From positions 278,163 through 342,162 of the forward strand of contig NZ_JABBGG010000005.1 in NCBI RefSeq assembly GCF_012927275.1: a DNA stretch of 64,000 nt, written 5' to 3'. A program made the translations under genes and the position numbers. The notes beneath the pieces were generated by a model. The model was not told where the DNA came from, did no database searches, and saw only the letters and a program-made list of their open reading frames with translations. Every line of letters begins with the position of its first letter. The stretch's first letter is position 1. Origin of the DNA: Massilia polaris (GTDB lineage: Bacteria > Pseudomonadota > Gammaproteobacteria > Burkholderiales > Burkholderiaceae_D). This document shows, piece after piece, positions 55,023 to 63,917 of this stretch.

Positions 55023-56690
55023 TTATTTTTTCTCGGGTTCGGTGGAGAAGTCCAGTTGCGGCGTCTGGTCTTCCTCCTGCGCCGGGGTCTCCGGCACAGG
55101 CTGTTCCTGCTCGATGCCAGGCGCTTCGATACGCAGCTCCAGCTCTTCCTTCATGTCGATCTTTTCTTCGATCGACACGATTTGCGGGAAGGCGATGATC
55201 AGCGTGACCATGATGACCTGGATAACCACAAACGGTATCGCGCCCCAGTAAATGTCGGATGTCTTGACCTCTTTCGGTGCCACCGACCGCAAATAGAACA
55301 GCGCAAAGCCGAACGGCGGGTGCATGAAGGAGGTCTGCATGTTCACGCCCAGCAGCACGCCGAACCAGATCAGGTCGATGCCGAGCTTTTCCGCCACCGG
55401 ACCGACCAGCGGCACCAGGATGAAGGCCAGCTCGAAAAAGTCGAGGAAGAAGGCGAGCACGAAGAACATGATGTTGACGACGATCAGGAAGCCCAGCACG
55501 CCGCCCGGCAGGCCGGTCAGCAGGTGCTCGACCCACAGGTCGCCGTTCACCGCGCGGAACACCAGTGCGAATACGGTCGACCCGACCAGGATGAACATCA
55601 CGAAGCAGGCCAGCCGCGTGGTCGAGTTCATCGCCTGCTTCAGGAGGCTGAACGACAGGCGGCCGTTCAGCATCGCCAGGATCAGCGCACCCATCGCGCC
55701 CATGCCGCCGCCTTCGGTCGGCGTGGCGATGCCCACAAAAATGGTGCCGAGGACCAGGAAGATCAGCGCGAGCGGCGGTACCAGCACGAACACGACTTTT
55801 TCAGCCATGCGCGACAGCAGGCCGAGCTTGAAGTAGCGGTTTGCCAGCGCCAGCAGGAAGGCGGCCGTGATGCCGGCCGCAGCCGAATAGATGCCCAGTT
55901 CGTCCGGCGCCAGGTTCGGGTGGCTCGCGCCCCAGGCGGCCGCGAATGCAAATGCGATGCCGATGGCAGCTGCCACCAGCACCATCAGCGAGCGCACGCC
56001 GCTGTCGCCGTTCGGCTCGCGCAGGTTGCGCGCTTCGAGCGGCAGCGCCGGCACGTGGTGCGGCTTGAAGATCGATACCGCCAGCACGTAGCCGGCGTAC
56101 ATCGCGGTCAGCATCAGGCCAGGGATGAAGGCGGCCTTGTACATGTCGCCGACCGAACGTCCCAGCTGGTCGGCCATCACGATCAGCACCAGCGACGGCG
56201 GGATGATCTGGGCCAGCGTGCCGGAAGCGGCGATCACGCCGCTGGCCAGCTTCTTGTCGTAGCCGTAGCGCAGCATGACAGGCAGCGAAATCAGGCCCAT
56301 CGAAATGACCGATGCCGCCACCACGCCGGTGGTCGCGGCCAGCAGCGCGCCGACAAAGATCACCGCATAGGCGACGCCGCCGCGGATCGGCCCGAACAGC
56401 TGGCCGATCGTATCAAGCAGGTCCTCCGCCATCCCCGACCTTTCCAGGATCAGGCCCATGAAGGTGAAGAAGGGGATCGCCAGCAGCGTGTCGCTGGCCA
56501 TGATGCCGAAGATCCGGTTAGGCAGCGCCTGCAGCAGTTCGGGGCGCAGCAGGCCCAGTTCGATGCCCACCAGGCCGAAGAACAGGCCATTCGCGGCCAG
56601 CGAAAACGCCACCGGGAAGCCCGACAGCAGGAAGACGACAAGTGCGCCGAACATGATTGGCGCCATGTTCGCAATGAGGAATTGTTCCAT
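55023..56690 (-). CDS. dctM: TRAP transporter large permease subunit DctM (TakM-like)
   Basis: The 555-residue inner-membrane protein has about 13 membrane helices of the DctM family: AFSLAANGLFFGLVG near the start, ASDTLLAIPFFTFMGLILE, AKVVFVLVPP-type loops and IPPSLVLIVMADQLG. The last about 60 residues form a charged C-terminal extension rich in Glu and Pro. It couples solute import to a sodium or proton gradient. It is 33 bases downstream of dctQ. No solute receptor is adjacent, but two TakP-type receptors lie about 26-30 kb to the left. Confidence 0.93.
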   Translation of the reverse strand: MEQFLIANMAPIMFGALVVFLLSGFPVAFSLAANGLFFGLVGIELGLLRPELLQALPNRIFGIMASDTLLAIPFFTFMGLILERSGMAEDLLDTIGQLFGPIRGGVAYAVIFVGALLAATTGVVAASVISMGLISLPVMLRYGYDKKLASGVIAASGTLAQIIPPSLVLIVMADQLGRSVGDMYKAAFIPGLMLTAMYAGYVLAVSIFKPHHVPALPLEARNLREPNGDSGVRSLMVLVAAAIGIAFAFAAAWGASHPNLAPDELGIYSAAAGITAAFLLALANRYFKLGLLSRMAEKVVFVLVPPLALIFLVLGTIFVGIATPTEGGGMGAMGALILAMLNGRLSFSLLKQAMNSTTRLACFVMFILVGSTVFALVFRAVNGDLWVEHLLTGLPGGVLGFLIVVNIMFFVLAFFLDFFELAFILVPLVGPVAEKLGIDLIWFGVLLGVNMQTSFMHPPFGFALFYLRSVAPKEVKTSDIYWGAIPFVVIQVIMVTLIIAFPQIVSIEEKIDMKEELELRIEAPGIEQEQPVPETPAQEEDQTPQLDFSTEPEKK

Positions 56691-56723
56691 GTGTCTCTTA
56701 GTTAGTTATTGTTGTGGGTGAGA

Positions 56724-57302
56724 TCAGTTCAGCTTGTTCGCTGTCTTGATGGCCTCGATCTCTTCTTCCGGCGTGGTGACGTGCTTGGCGAACTCGTGGC
56801 CGTCGATTTTCCCGGCCAGGAAGGCGATCCGCTTGATGATCTCGGAGATACCCTGGAGGATCAGCAGCAGGAAGCCGAGCGGCACCAGCAGCTTGGCCGG
56901 CCACACGATCAGGCCGCCCGCGTTGCTCGACATTTCCTGGCTGGCGATCGACACCTGGGCAAACGGGATCGCGTCGTACAGGATTAGCAGGCAGACCGGC
57001 AGCAGAAACAGCAGGAAACCGAACAGGTCGATCCAGACCTGGGTGCGCTTCGAGAAGCGCCCGACGACGACGTCGATGCGGACGTGCTCGTCGCGCTTGA
57101 GGGTATGTGAAGCGGCCAGCAGGAACATGGCGCCGTACAGGTACCACTGGATCTCCAGCCAGGCGTTGGAGCTGGCATTGAAGATGTAGCGGATCAGCGC
57201 GTTGCCGGCGCAGATGATGACCGCGGCCAGCAGCGCCCAGCTGACCGTGTTGGCGATTTTCTCATTGAGGCTGTCAATGAAGCGCGAAAGTGACATGAAC
57301 AT
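56724..57302 (-). CDS. dctQ: TRAP transporter small permease subunit DctQ (TakQ-like)
   Basis: The 192-residue protein starts at ATG 57302 with GGAG nine bases upstream; the longer frame to 57434 overlaps argH and is rejected. Four membrane helices are typical (about 20-40, 55-73, 95-115 and 140-162), with ASHTLKRDEHVRIDVV and the family W in WLEIQWYLYGAMFL. It is the first gene of the dctQM operon and is a partner of DctM. Confidence 0.92.
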   Translation of the reverse strand: MFMSLSRFIDSLNEKIANTVSWALLAAVIICAGNALIRYIFNASSNAWLEIQWYLYGAMFLLAASHTLKRDEHVRIDVVVGRFSKRTQVWIDLFGFLLFLLPVCLLILYDAIPFAQVSIASQEMSSNAGGLIVWPAKLLVPLGFLLLILQGISEIIKRIAFLAGKIDGHEFAKHVTTPEEEIEAIKTANKLN

Positions 57303-57351
57303 GGTGCTTATCTCCGTTATTGTGTTTTTATCGCGCCTCGCCGGGCGCTGA

Positions 57352-58761
57352 TTAATTGCCCGGCTGCGTTGCCAGCTGTGCCCGGACCCGCGCGATCGCC
57401 GCGCGCACCTGGTTTGGTGCGGTGCCGCCCACATGGTCGCGGGCAGCTACCGATCCTTCGAGGGTCAGCACGGCAAAGACGTCGTCGCCGACCAGCGGCG
57501 AAAAGGCCCGCAGCTGGTCCAGCGACATCTCGGCCAGGTCGCAGCGCGCGTCGTCGCAGGCGCGCACCGCGCGCGCCACCGCTTCATGCGCATCGCGGAA
57601 CGGCAGGCCCTTCTTGACCAGGTAGTCGGCCAGGTCGGTCGCGGTGGCGTAGCCCTGCAGCGCCGCCGAGCGCATCGCGTCCGGCTTGACGGTGATACCG
57701 CCGGCCATGTCGGCGAAGATGCGCAAGGTATCGACCACTGTGTCGACGGTGTCGAACAGCGGTTCCTTGTCTTCCTGGTTGTCCTTGTTGTAGGCCAGCG
57801 GCTGGCCTTTCATCAGGGTGAGCAGGGCGGTCAGGTGGCCATACACGCGGCCGGTCTTGCCGCGCGCGAGTTCCGGCACGTCCGGGTTTTTCTTTTGCGG
57901 CATGATCGACGAACCGGTGCAGAAGCGGTCGGCGATGTCGATGAAACCGACCCGTGGGCTCATCCAGATGATCAGTTCTTCCGACATGCGCGAGATGTGG
58001 GTCATCACGAGCGCGCTGGCGGCGCAGAATTCGATCGCGAAGTCGCGGTCGGACACGGCGTCGAGCGAGTTGTGGCAGACGTCGTCGAAGCCCAGGGTGC
58101 GCGCGACGCGCTCGCGGTCGATCGGGAAGGTGGTGCCGGCCAGCGCCGCGGCGCCCAATGGCAGGCGGTTGACCCGGCGGCGCGCATCCTGCATGCGCTC
58201 GGCGTCGCGGCCGAACATCTCGACGTAGGCCAGCATGTGGTGGCCGAAGGTGATCGGCTGGGCCACCTGCATGTGGGTAAAGCCCGGCATGATGGTGTCG
58301 GCATGGCGCTCGGCCAGGTCGACCAGCGCGCCGCGCAGGCCGTGCAGCAGCTTGGTGATGTCGTCGATCGCGGCCCGTACATACAGGCGGATGTCGGTGG
58401 CCACCTGGTCGTTGCGCGAGCGGCCGGTATGCAGGCGCTTGCCGGCGTCGCCAACCAGCTCGGTCAGGCGTTTTTCGATATTCAGGTGGACGTCTTCGAG
58501 GTCGAGCAGCCATTCGAAACTGCCGGCTTCGATCTCGCCCTTGATCTGGGCCATGCCGCGCTGGATCTCGGCGTGGTCGGCGGCGCTGATGATGCCCTGC
58601 GCCTGCAGCATCTCGGCGTGCGCGAGCGAGCCCTGGATGTCGAACAGCGCCAGGCGGTTATCGAAAAAGACCGAAGCGGTATAGCGCTTGACGAGGTCGG
58701 AGACGGGTTCGGAGAAGCGGGCCGACCAGGCCTCGCCTTTTTGGGACAGTTGTGAAGTCAT
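57352..58761 (-). CDS. argH: Argininosuccinate lyase
   Basis: The 469-residue enzyme is the last step of arginine biosynthesis; it splits argininosuccinate to arginine and fumarate. The fumarase/aspartase superfamily signature [20 protein letters not shown] is present near residue 285. The catalytic His lies in [18 protein letters not shown], and [12 protein letters not shown] lies near residue 114. It is a standard, highly conserved protein. It is probably an independent unit. Confidence 0.97.
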   Translation of the reverse strand: MTSQLSQKGEAWSARFSEPVSDLVKRYTASVFFDNRLALFDIQGSLAHAEMLQAQGIISAADHAEIQRGMAQIKGEIEAGSFEWLLDLEDVHLNIEKRLTELVGDAGKRLHTGRSRNDQVATDIRLYVRAAIDDITKLLHGLRGALVDLAERHADTIMPGFTHMQVAQPITFGHHMLAYVEMFGRDAERMQDARRRVNRLPLGAAALAGTTFPIDRERVARTLGFDDVCHNSLDAVSDRDFAIEFCAASALVMTHISRMSEELIIWMSPRVGFIDIADRFCTGSSIMPQKKNPDVPELARGKTGRVYGHLTALLTLMKGQPLAYNKDNQEDKEPLFDTVDTVVDTLRIFADMAGGITVKPDAMRSAALQGYATATDLADYLVKKGLPFRDAHEAVARAVRACDDARCDLAEMSLDQLRAFSPLVGDDVFAVLTLEGSVAARDHVGGTAPNQVRAAIARVRAQLATQPGN

Positions 58762-58909
58762 GTTTTGTGGATCCTGTTGATACCTGATTATAAACAGGTT
58801 GGCCGGGCTGCTGGGGATTTATGCCGCCTTGCGGCCGGCTCGTATAGATGACTTTCCGGCGAAAATCGGGGATAGTGCGATAGCTGCCGATTTACGAGGG
58901 AGAACACAT

Positions 58910-59020
58910 GTGGACGACTACATCGGCCGCAACGCCAGGCGCTGGTGGATCGTCAGCGTGCTGTGGCGCGCCGAGGACGCCAAGCTGGCCCTGCCGGAGC
59001 GCTATCTCAAAAGTCACTGA
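58910..59020 (+). CDS. Possible 36-residue protein
   Basis: A GTG at 58910 with GAGGGAGAA six bases upstream opens a frame of 36 codons ending at TGA 59018-59020. The product, with segments DDYIGRNARRWW and LPERYLKSH, is basic and contains a short hydrophobic WWIVSVLW stretch, so it could be an amphipathic or membrane-associating peptide. The frame is open upstream (from TTG 58799) and the codon bias fits coding sequence. No family was recognised. The rest of the 354-base spacer between argH and the acetyltransferase gene holds nothing else I can support. Confidence 0.35.
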   Translation: MDDYIGRNARRWWIVSVLWRAEDAKLALPERYLKSH

Positions 59021-59115
59021 GCCAGATCGATTGTTGGCCCGGTGCGTGTCGAACGCGAACGTCGCTTTCCGGGATTCGACGGTAGAATTGAATTTTTTCG
59101 TCAGGTGCCCTTGCC

Positions 59116-59541
59116 ATGTCCGCCTTGCAGATCAGTACCGACCGGTCGGAACTCGACGTTCCGCTCATCTACCGTTTCCTGAGCGAGCAGTCGACTTGGG
59201 CGGTCGGCATTCCGCGCACGGTCGTTGACCGCGCGATCGAGAACTCGCTGTGTTTCGGCGCCTACGTCGATGGCCGCCAGGTCGCGTTCGCGCGCGTGGT
59301 GACCGACTACGCGACCTACGGCAGCATCGACGACCTGTTCGTCGTGCCGGAGTACCGCGGCCGCGGCTATGCCAAGGCGCTGCTGGAAACACTGCTGGCC
59401 CATCCGAGCCTGCAGGGCTTGCGCCGACTTGTAGTGGCCACCGGCAACGGACGCGCGCTGTTCGAACAGTTCGAGTTCGTCGCGCCGCAACATCCCGACA
59501 CGGTGCTCGAGCGCTATTTCCCGAACATCTACGTGTCCTGA
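59116..59541 (+). CDS. GNAT family N-acetyltransferase
   Basis: The 141-residue protein has the GNAT acetyl-CoA motif A in DLFVVPEYRGRGYAKALLE (about residues 74-92), with the R-G-R-G-Y pyrophosphate loop. The early YRFLSEQSTWAVGIPRTVV and the late FEQFEFV segments are typical of a widespread small acetyltransferase group. The target is unknown. It is convergent with the AstE-like pseudogene, one base apart. Confidence 0.85.
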   Translation: MSALQISTDRSELDVPLIYRFLSEQSTWAVGIPRTVVDRAIENSLCFGAYVDGRQVAFARVVTDYATYGSIDDLFVVPEYRGRGYAKALLETLLAHPSLQGLRRLVVATGNGRALFEQFEFVAPQHPDTVLERYFPNIYVS

Positions 59542-59542
59542 C

Positions 59543-60335
59543 CTACTGGCTCAGCAATGAGCCAGAACGGAACGCGACCGGGCCGGCCACCTTGCCGATA
59601 GTCATCCCGCGCAGCACGTGGCGGTGCACGCTGCGCGCGAAGAATACGCCTGCGACCTTGCAGCGCAGCGTCGTCGTCGCGCCGCTGACCGGGGCGACCA
59701 GGTCGGCGATCGCCTCGCCAGCCTCCACCCTGTCTCCCGGCGTTTTCAGGAACACCAGCACGCCCGCGTGCGGCGCGTCGACCGGCTCGACCCCTTCGAG
59801 CGGCGTCGGCGCGCACAATGGCTGCGGCAGCGGATCGACCGGATTGTCGATCACGCCTTCATGGGCCAGGTATTGCAGCAGGGCGCGCGCATCCTGTTCC
59901 GCCAGCGCGTAGCTGACGTCGGCCTCGCCGCGCAACTCCACCGTCGTCGCCACGCATGACGGCGGCAGCGGGAAGGCCGGGCCGAAATGGGCCGCCAGGT
60001 CCCACCACAGCCGGCTGCACGCTTCGTCGAACGGCTCGCCGCCCGCCTGCAGCGCCAGCAGCACCGCGTGGGCGCCCATGAGCGCCGCCAGCGGGCGCAC
60101 CGCATCGGCCAGCGGCGTGCCGGTGTAAATGTGCACCACCGACTCGGTATCGCAATGCAGGTCGAGGACGATGTCCGCGTCGATCGCCATCGTGCATGCC
60201 CGGCACCTCGTCGGCATGCAGCGCCGCCTGGATGTACACCTTCTTGCCCTGGCCCGGCGTGCCGAAGTGAAAGCTCGTGAGCCGGAAGTACGCGCTGCTG
60301 TCCTGGACGGAAATTGAATGGGTTTTTGCGTGCAT
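59543..60335 (-). pseudogene. Succinylglutamate desuccinylase/aspartoacylase-like (M14 family) pseudogene
   Basis: The two halves of an M14 AstE/AspA-type protein lie in different frames. The N-terminal part (from ATG 60335) ends in YIQAALHADEVPGM, which contains the His and Glu of the first zinc site. Then the frame shifts and the match resumes with AIDADIVLDLHCD, the third zinc ligand region, and runs to the normal C-terminus (59543). In intact members roughly 80-100 residues separate these blocks; here they are joined at about 60190-60200. An internal deletion out of frame is the simplest explanation, so no working enzyme is expected. The lengths in intact homologues are from memory of the family. 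Confidence 0.78.
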
Positions 60336-60507
60336 TGTCGTGCCTGATTGTGTTGTACCTAACAGTCCCCGCGCTAATTATCTATTAATCTTATATAAAC
60401 ACCTCGCCCGGCTGCATGCGGCCCGGATTGTGTTGATGGTCAGCAATATCTTCAAGTTGCATGCGGGTATTCTGTGTGTGTGAACCAGCCCGCCGGAAAG
60501 GTAGCAG

Positions 60508-61755
60508 ATGTTTTATCGCGTGTTCAGGGATGCAGTGCTGCTGATCGCGCTCCTGGTGGGCGCACAGTGCCATGCGGCGCAGGTCGCGGCGCCGAAAGGC
60601 TCGCTGGTGATCATCGGCGGCGGGCTGCGTGGCGATAACGCAGCCGTCTGGACGCGCATCGTGAAACTGGCCGGCGGCGACGGCGCGCGCATCGCGGTCT
60701 TCGGCGCCGCATCGTCCAATCCAAAAAACGCCGGCGACGTCAATGTCGCCCGCCTCAACACCTACGGCGCCAAAGCGTTCGCGGTGCCGGTCGCCAGCGA
60801 CGCGCCGGCCGCGGCCGACGATCCCGAACTGGCGGAAGCGATCCGCAAGGCCGGCGGCGCCTACTTCGCCGGCGGCGACCAGGCCCGCATCACGCGCGCG
60901 CTGCGCCGTCCCGACGGCAGCAACACCCGCGTGCTCGACGCGCTGTGGGACATGTACCGGCGCGGCGGCGTCATCGCCGGCACCAGCGCCGGCGCGGCGA
61001 TCATGAGCAGCACCATGTTCTACAAGGCCGACACGGTGCTCTCCACGCTCAGGCAGGGCGTGGCCGAGGGCAGCGAGATCGCGCCGGGCCTCGGCTTCAT
61101 CGGCGACGACGTCTTCATCGACCAGCACCTGCTGATACGCGGCCGCTTCGCGCGCATGCTGCCGGCCATGCTCAACAAAGGCTACAAGCTTGGGCTGGGC
61201 ATCGACGAAAACACGGCGATGGTGGTCGGCGCCGACCGCGAGGTCGAAGTGCTGGGCTACCGCGGCGCGCTGCTGCTCGACATGACCGAAGCCACGGCGC
61301 AGCAGGGCGAATTCAACGTCAGCAACGTCAAGCTCAGCTACCTCGACAACGGCGACCGCTTCCACCTCGCCACCGGCGCCATCACGCCGGCGCGCGACAA
61401 GGCCGAGGGCAAGCTCAATTCCTCGCGGCCTTACTACAAGGGCCCGCTGTTCACCGCCGACATCCTCGCCAACAGCGCGGTGGTCGACCTGATGGCGAAA
61501 CTGATCGACAGCGACCAGCTCGACGCCATCGGCGTCGCGATGAGCAGCCCGTTCGACAAGCAGTCGGACCTCGGCTTCGAATTCCGCCTCAGCCGGGTCA
61601 AGGAGAGCGTCGGCTACCAGTCGGCGGTCACCGACGCCTATTCCATCTACAAGCTGCGCCTCGACATCCGTCCGATCGCCGTGCGCCAGCCGATGTACCA
61701 GTACCGCAACGGGAGCAGTCAGGATTACAATGCTGCACAATCCAACGCCCGCTAG
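60508..61755 (+). CDS. Exported cyanophycinase-like S51 peptidase
   Basis: The 415-residue protein has a Sec signal (about 1-24, ending QCHAA), so it acts outside the cytoplasm. The S51 fold (about 28-300) has the nucleophile Ser160 in IAGTSAGAAIMS and an early IIGGGLRGDN. A Gly-rich strand and GIDENTAMVVG follow. Cyanophycinases split the arginyl-aspartate storage polymer; exported ones let non-producing bacteria use it. A C-terminal beta-rich part (about 310-415) extends the core. The downstream M64-type peptidase begins 8 bases later, suggesting a shared transcript. Substrate specificity is inferred from family only. Confidence 0.85.
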   Translation: MFYRVFRDAVLLIALLVGAQCHAAQVAAPKGSLVIIGGGLRGDNAAVWTRIVKLAGGDGARIAVFGAASSNPKNAGDVNVARLNTYGAKAFAVPVASDAPAAADDPELAEAIRKAGGAYFAGGDQARITRALRRPDGSNTRVLDALWDMYRRGGVIAGTSAGAAIMSSTMFYKADTVLSTLRQGVAEGSEIAPGLGFIGDDVFIDQHLLIRGRFARMLPAMLNKGYKLGLGIDENTAMVVGADREVEVLGYRGALLLDMTEATAQQGEFNVSNVKLSYLDNGDRFHLATGAITPARDKAEGKLNSSRPYYKGPLFTADILANSAVVDLMAKLIDSDQLDAIGVAMSSPFDKQSDLGFEFRLSRVKESVGYQSAVTDAYSIYKLRLDIRPIAVRQPMYQYRNGSSQDYNAAQSNAR

Positions 61756-61763
61756 GACCTGCC

Positions 61764-63182
61764 ATGCCGTTTTCCCTGAGCCGCCTGTGCGCGGCCGCGC
61801 TTGTATTTGCCGCCGACGCCGCCTGCGCCCAGCAACCGGCGACCGTTCGCGTCGACTACCTCCACAGCGGTAACGCGCTGCACGACCAGTACGCGCTCGA
61901 ACGGGTCGTCATCGAACCGCTGGCCTGGCCCGGCGACATCTCGCAAGCCCACGACAACACCAACCGCGGCCAGAACCGGGTCGAAGTGGTCGACGCCAAG
62001 ACCGGCGACCTGCTGTACTCGCGCGGCTTCTCCACCATCTTCGGCGAATGGCGCACCACCGAGGAAGCCAGCCGCATGGACCGCGGCTTCCAGGAATCGG
62101 TACGCTTCCCCAAGTTCGCCAAGCCGGTGCGGGTACGCATCCTCAAGCGCGACGAGCGCAATGAGTTCTCGGTGGTGTGGAGCGTCGAGGTCGATCCGGA
62201 AGCGCAGGAAGTCGTCAAGAAGCAGGCCGCAGCGCCCGCCAAACCGATCGCTATCCGCGTCAACGGCCCGTCGCCGCAAAAGGTCGACCTGCTGGTCATG
62301 GGCGACGGCTATACGGCAGCTGACATGAAGAAGTTCGAAGCCGACGCGCGCCGCCTGGCCGACTACCTGTTTACTGTGTCGCCGTTCAAGGAGCGCGCGA
62401 AGGACTTCAACGTCTGGGCGCTGGCGGTACCGACCGAAAAATCCGGCATCACGCGGCCGTCGACCGGGGTGCACAACCCGTCGGCGCTTGGCACCCGCTA
62501 CGACATCTTCGGCAGCGAGCGTTACGTGCTCACGCTCGACAACCGCGCGCTGCGCGACATCGCCCAGCACGCACCCTACGAATTCATCGAAATCCTGGTC
62601 AACAACGAGACCTACGGCGGCGGCGGCATTTTCGGCCAGTTCAGTACCGCGGCGGCCGGCAACGACTGGGCCAACTACCTGTTCGTCCACGAGTTCGGGC
62701 ACCACTTCGCCGGCCTGGCCGACGAGTACTACACCTCGCCGGTGTCGTACCAGTCGAGCGGGGCGCGGATGGAGCCATGGGAGCCGAACGTCACCGCGCT
62801 GCGCGACCCGGCAAAGCTGAAGTGGCACAAGCACGTCAAAGCCGGCACGCCGCTGCCGACCGCCTGGCCGAAGGAAGAATTCGAAGAAGCCTCGCGCGCC
62901 TACCAGAAGCGGCGCGCCGCACTGCGGGCGGCCAACCGGCCGGAGTCCGACATGAGCGCGCTGTTCCGCGAAGACCTGCGTTTCAACGACAAGCTGTTCG
63001 CCGCATCGCCCAACCGCCATGTCGTCGGCGCGTTCGAAGGGGCGAATTACGAGGCAAAGGGCTTCTACCGGTCCGAAATGCAGTGCCTGATGTTCGACCG
63101 AAGTGAAAAATTCTGTAACGCCTGCAGCGATGGCGTGGCCGAAATCATCGATTTGTATTCGCGGCCGGGCATGGGTAAATAA
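61764..63182 (+). CDS. Exported M64-type zinc metallopeptidase
   Basis: The 472-residue protein starts at ATG 61764; the open frame continues upstream inside the cyanophycinase gene and is ignored. A Sec signal ends DAACAQQ. The N-terminal domain (about 25-160) is a beta-sandwich typical of the family. The M64 catalytic domain has the zinc motif HEFGHHFAGLADEYY with His309, Glu310, His313 and the third ligand Asp in the same extended motif. A C-terminal part has Cys residues in MQCLMF and FCNACSDG. The M64 family includes the IgA peptidases of Clostridium, but most members are of unknown specificity. It probably degrades proteins outside the cell. Confidence 0.88.
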   Translation: MPFSLSRLCAAALVFAADAACAQQPATVRVDYLHSGNALHDQYALERVVIEPLAWPGDISQAHDNTNRGQNRVEVVDAKTGDLLYSRGFSTIFGEWRTTEEASRMDRGFQESVRFPKFAKPVRVRILKRDERNEFSVVWSVEVDPEAQEVVKKQAAAPAKPIAIRVNGPSPQKVDLLVMGDGYTAADMKKFEADARRLADYLFTVSPFKERAKDFNVWALAVPTEKSGITRPSTGVHNPSALGTRYDIFGSERYVLTLDNRALRDIAQHAPYEFIEILVNNETYGGGGIFGQFSTAAAGNDWANYLFVHEFGHHFAGLADEYYTSPVSYQSSGARMEPWEPNVTALRDPAKLKWHKHVKAGTPLPTAWPKEEFEEASRAYQKRRAALRAANRPESDMSALFREDLRFNDKLFAASPNRHVVGAFEGANYEAKGFYRSEMQCLMFDRSEKFCNACSDGVAEIIDLYSRPGMGK

Positions 63183-63204
63183 GGCCTGAGTCCAGTAACG
63201 GCGG

Positions 63205-63236
63205 GCGTCCCGGCTTTCGGGGCGCCTTTTTTTTTG
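63205..63236 (+). terminator. Rho-independent terminator after the M64 peptidase gene
   Basis: A GC-rich stem (GGCGTCCCG with CGGGGCGCC, one G-T pair) is followed by nine T residues. It lies 23 bases after the stop codon and ends the cyanophycinase-peptidase unit. Confidence 0.85.
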
Positions 63237-63350
63237 CCCGGTTTCCGTACTTACAATAGTTACATTATTAGTGCGCCAGCGTACAGACCCGTTGCTGAGC
63301 GATGCCTATTCTGGGCCTGTCCCATCCACTACTACAACAAGAGGTCCCTC

Positions 63351-63839
63351 ATGAATAAAGTACTCGCAACCCTGATCGCCGGCCTGTTTGCCACCTCGGC
63401 ATTCGCACAGACCACCGCAACGACCGTTGCAGCGACGAAGGCAGTCGTCAAGGCGGAGAACGAAGCGATGAAGGACGTCGCGAAGGCGCACGAGAAGGAA
63501 GCCAAGGCTGTCGCCAAGGCCGACGAAAAGATCACCAAGGCTGGCGCCAAGGCCACCGAGAAAAAGGCGGAAGCCCAGTCGAAGGCACTGAAGAAGCACG
63601 CCGATGCGCGTGAAGACGTGGCCGACGCCGATCCGGAAGACCGTATGAAGGCCGAAGCCAAGGCGCAGGAGACGATGTCCGAAGCGAACCTGAAGGCCCA
63701 AAAGAAGATGATCAAGGCTGACGCCAAGGCGGAAAAGGTCGCCGTCGAAGGCGCTGAAGAAAAAGCGATCGCCCGCGCCAAGACGGAGCAGGCCAGGATC
63801 GAGGCGGATGCGGACGTGAAGAAGGCCGCCAGCAAGTAA
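63351..63839 (+). CDS. Exported Ala/Lys/Glu-rich coiled-coil protein
   Basis: The 162-residue protein starts at ATG 63351 (AAGAGG upstream) and has a Sec signal ending ATSAFAQ. The mature part is almost entirely Ala, Lys, Glu and Asp in short repeats such as AKAHEKEAKAVAKADEK, ITKAGAKATEKKAEAQSK and IKADAKAEKVAVEGAEEK. This predicts a long, soluble, highly charged helix or coiled coil. Similar low-complexity exported proteins are known as stress-related or periplasmic scaffolds, but no function can be assigned. The longer frame from 63234 lacks similarity and is rejected. Confidence 0.75.
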   Translation: MNKVLATLIAGLFATSAFAQTTATTVAATKAVVKAENEAMKDVAKAHEKEAKAVAKADEKITKAGAKATEKKAEAQSKALKKHADAREDVADADPEDRMKAEAKAQETMSEANLKAQKKMIKADAKAEKVAVEGAEEKAIARAKTEQARIEADADVKKAASK

Positions 63840-63882
63840 GAGCTGGCGCTGGAAACAAGAAGGACAGGCTTGCTGAACTGAA

Positions 63883-63911
63883 CCCCAAAAGTTGGACACC
63901 AACTTTTGGGG
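63883..63911 (+). terminator. Perfect hairpin inside the IS left end
   Basis: CCCCAAAAGTTGG at 63883-63895 pairs exactly with CCAACTTTTGGGG at 63899-63911, leaving a 3-base loop (ACA), followed by TTTTTC. It lies between the IS tip and the transposase start. Such hairpins in insertion elements can stop outside transcription from raising transposase levels; that role is inferred. Confidence 0.55.
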
Positions 63912-63917
63912 TTTTTC

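Noticed and set aside
53676..56705. A 1009-residue open frame on the plus strand across the M24 and dctM genes
   Set aside because: It is antisense to two well-supported genes and crosses the terminator between them. It has the Arg/His/Gly/Val-rich, low-complexity composition of shadow frames in GC-rich DNA and no recognisable domain.
58799..58909. TTG-started extension of the small frame at 58910-59020
   Set aside because: There is no ribosome site before TTG 58799, and it sits right behind the argH promoter side. The GTG at 58910 with GAGGGAG is the only defensible start.
60945..61763. Extension of the M64 peptidase frame upstream to 60945
   Set aside because: The extension lies in a different frame inside the cyanophycinase-like gene. 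A clean Sec signal starts at ATG 61764.
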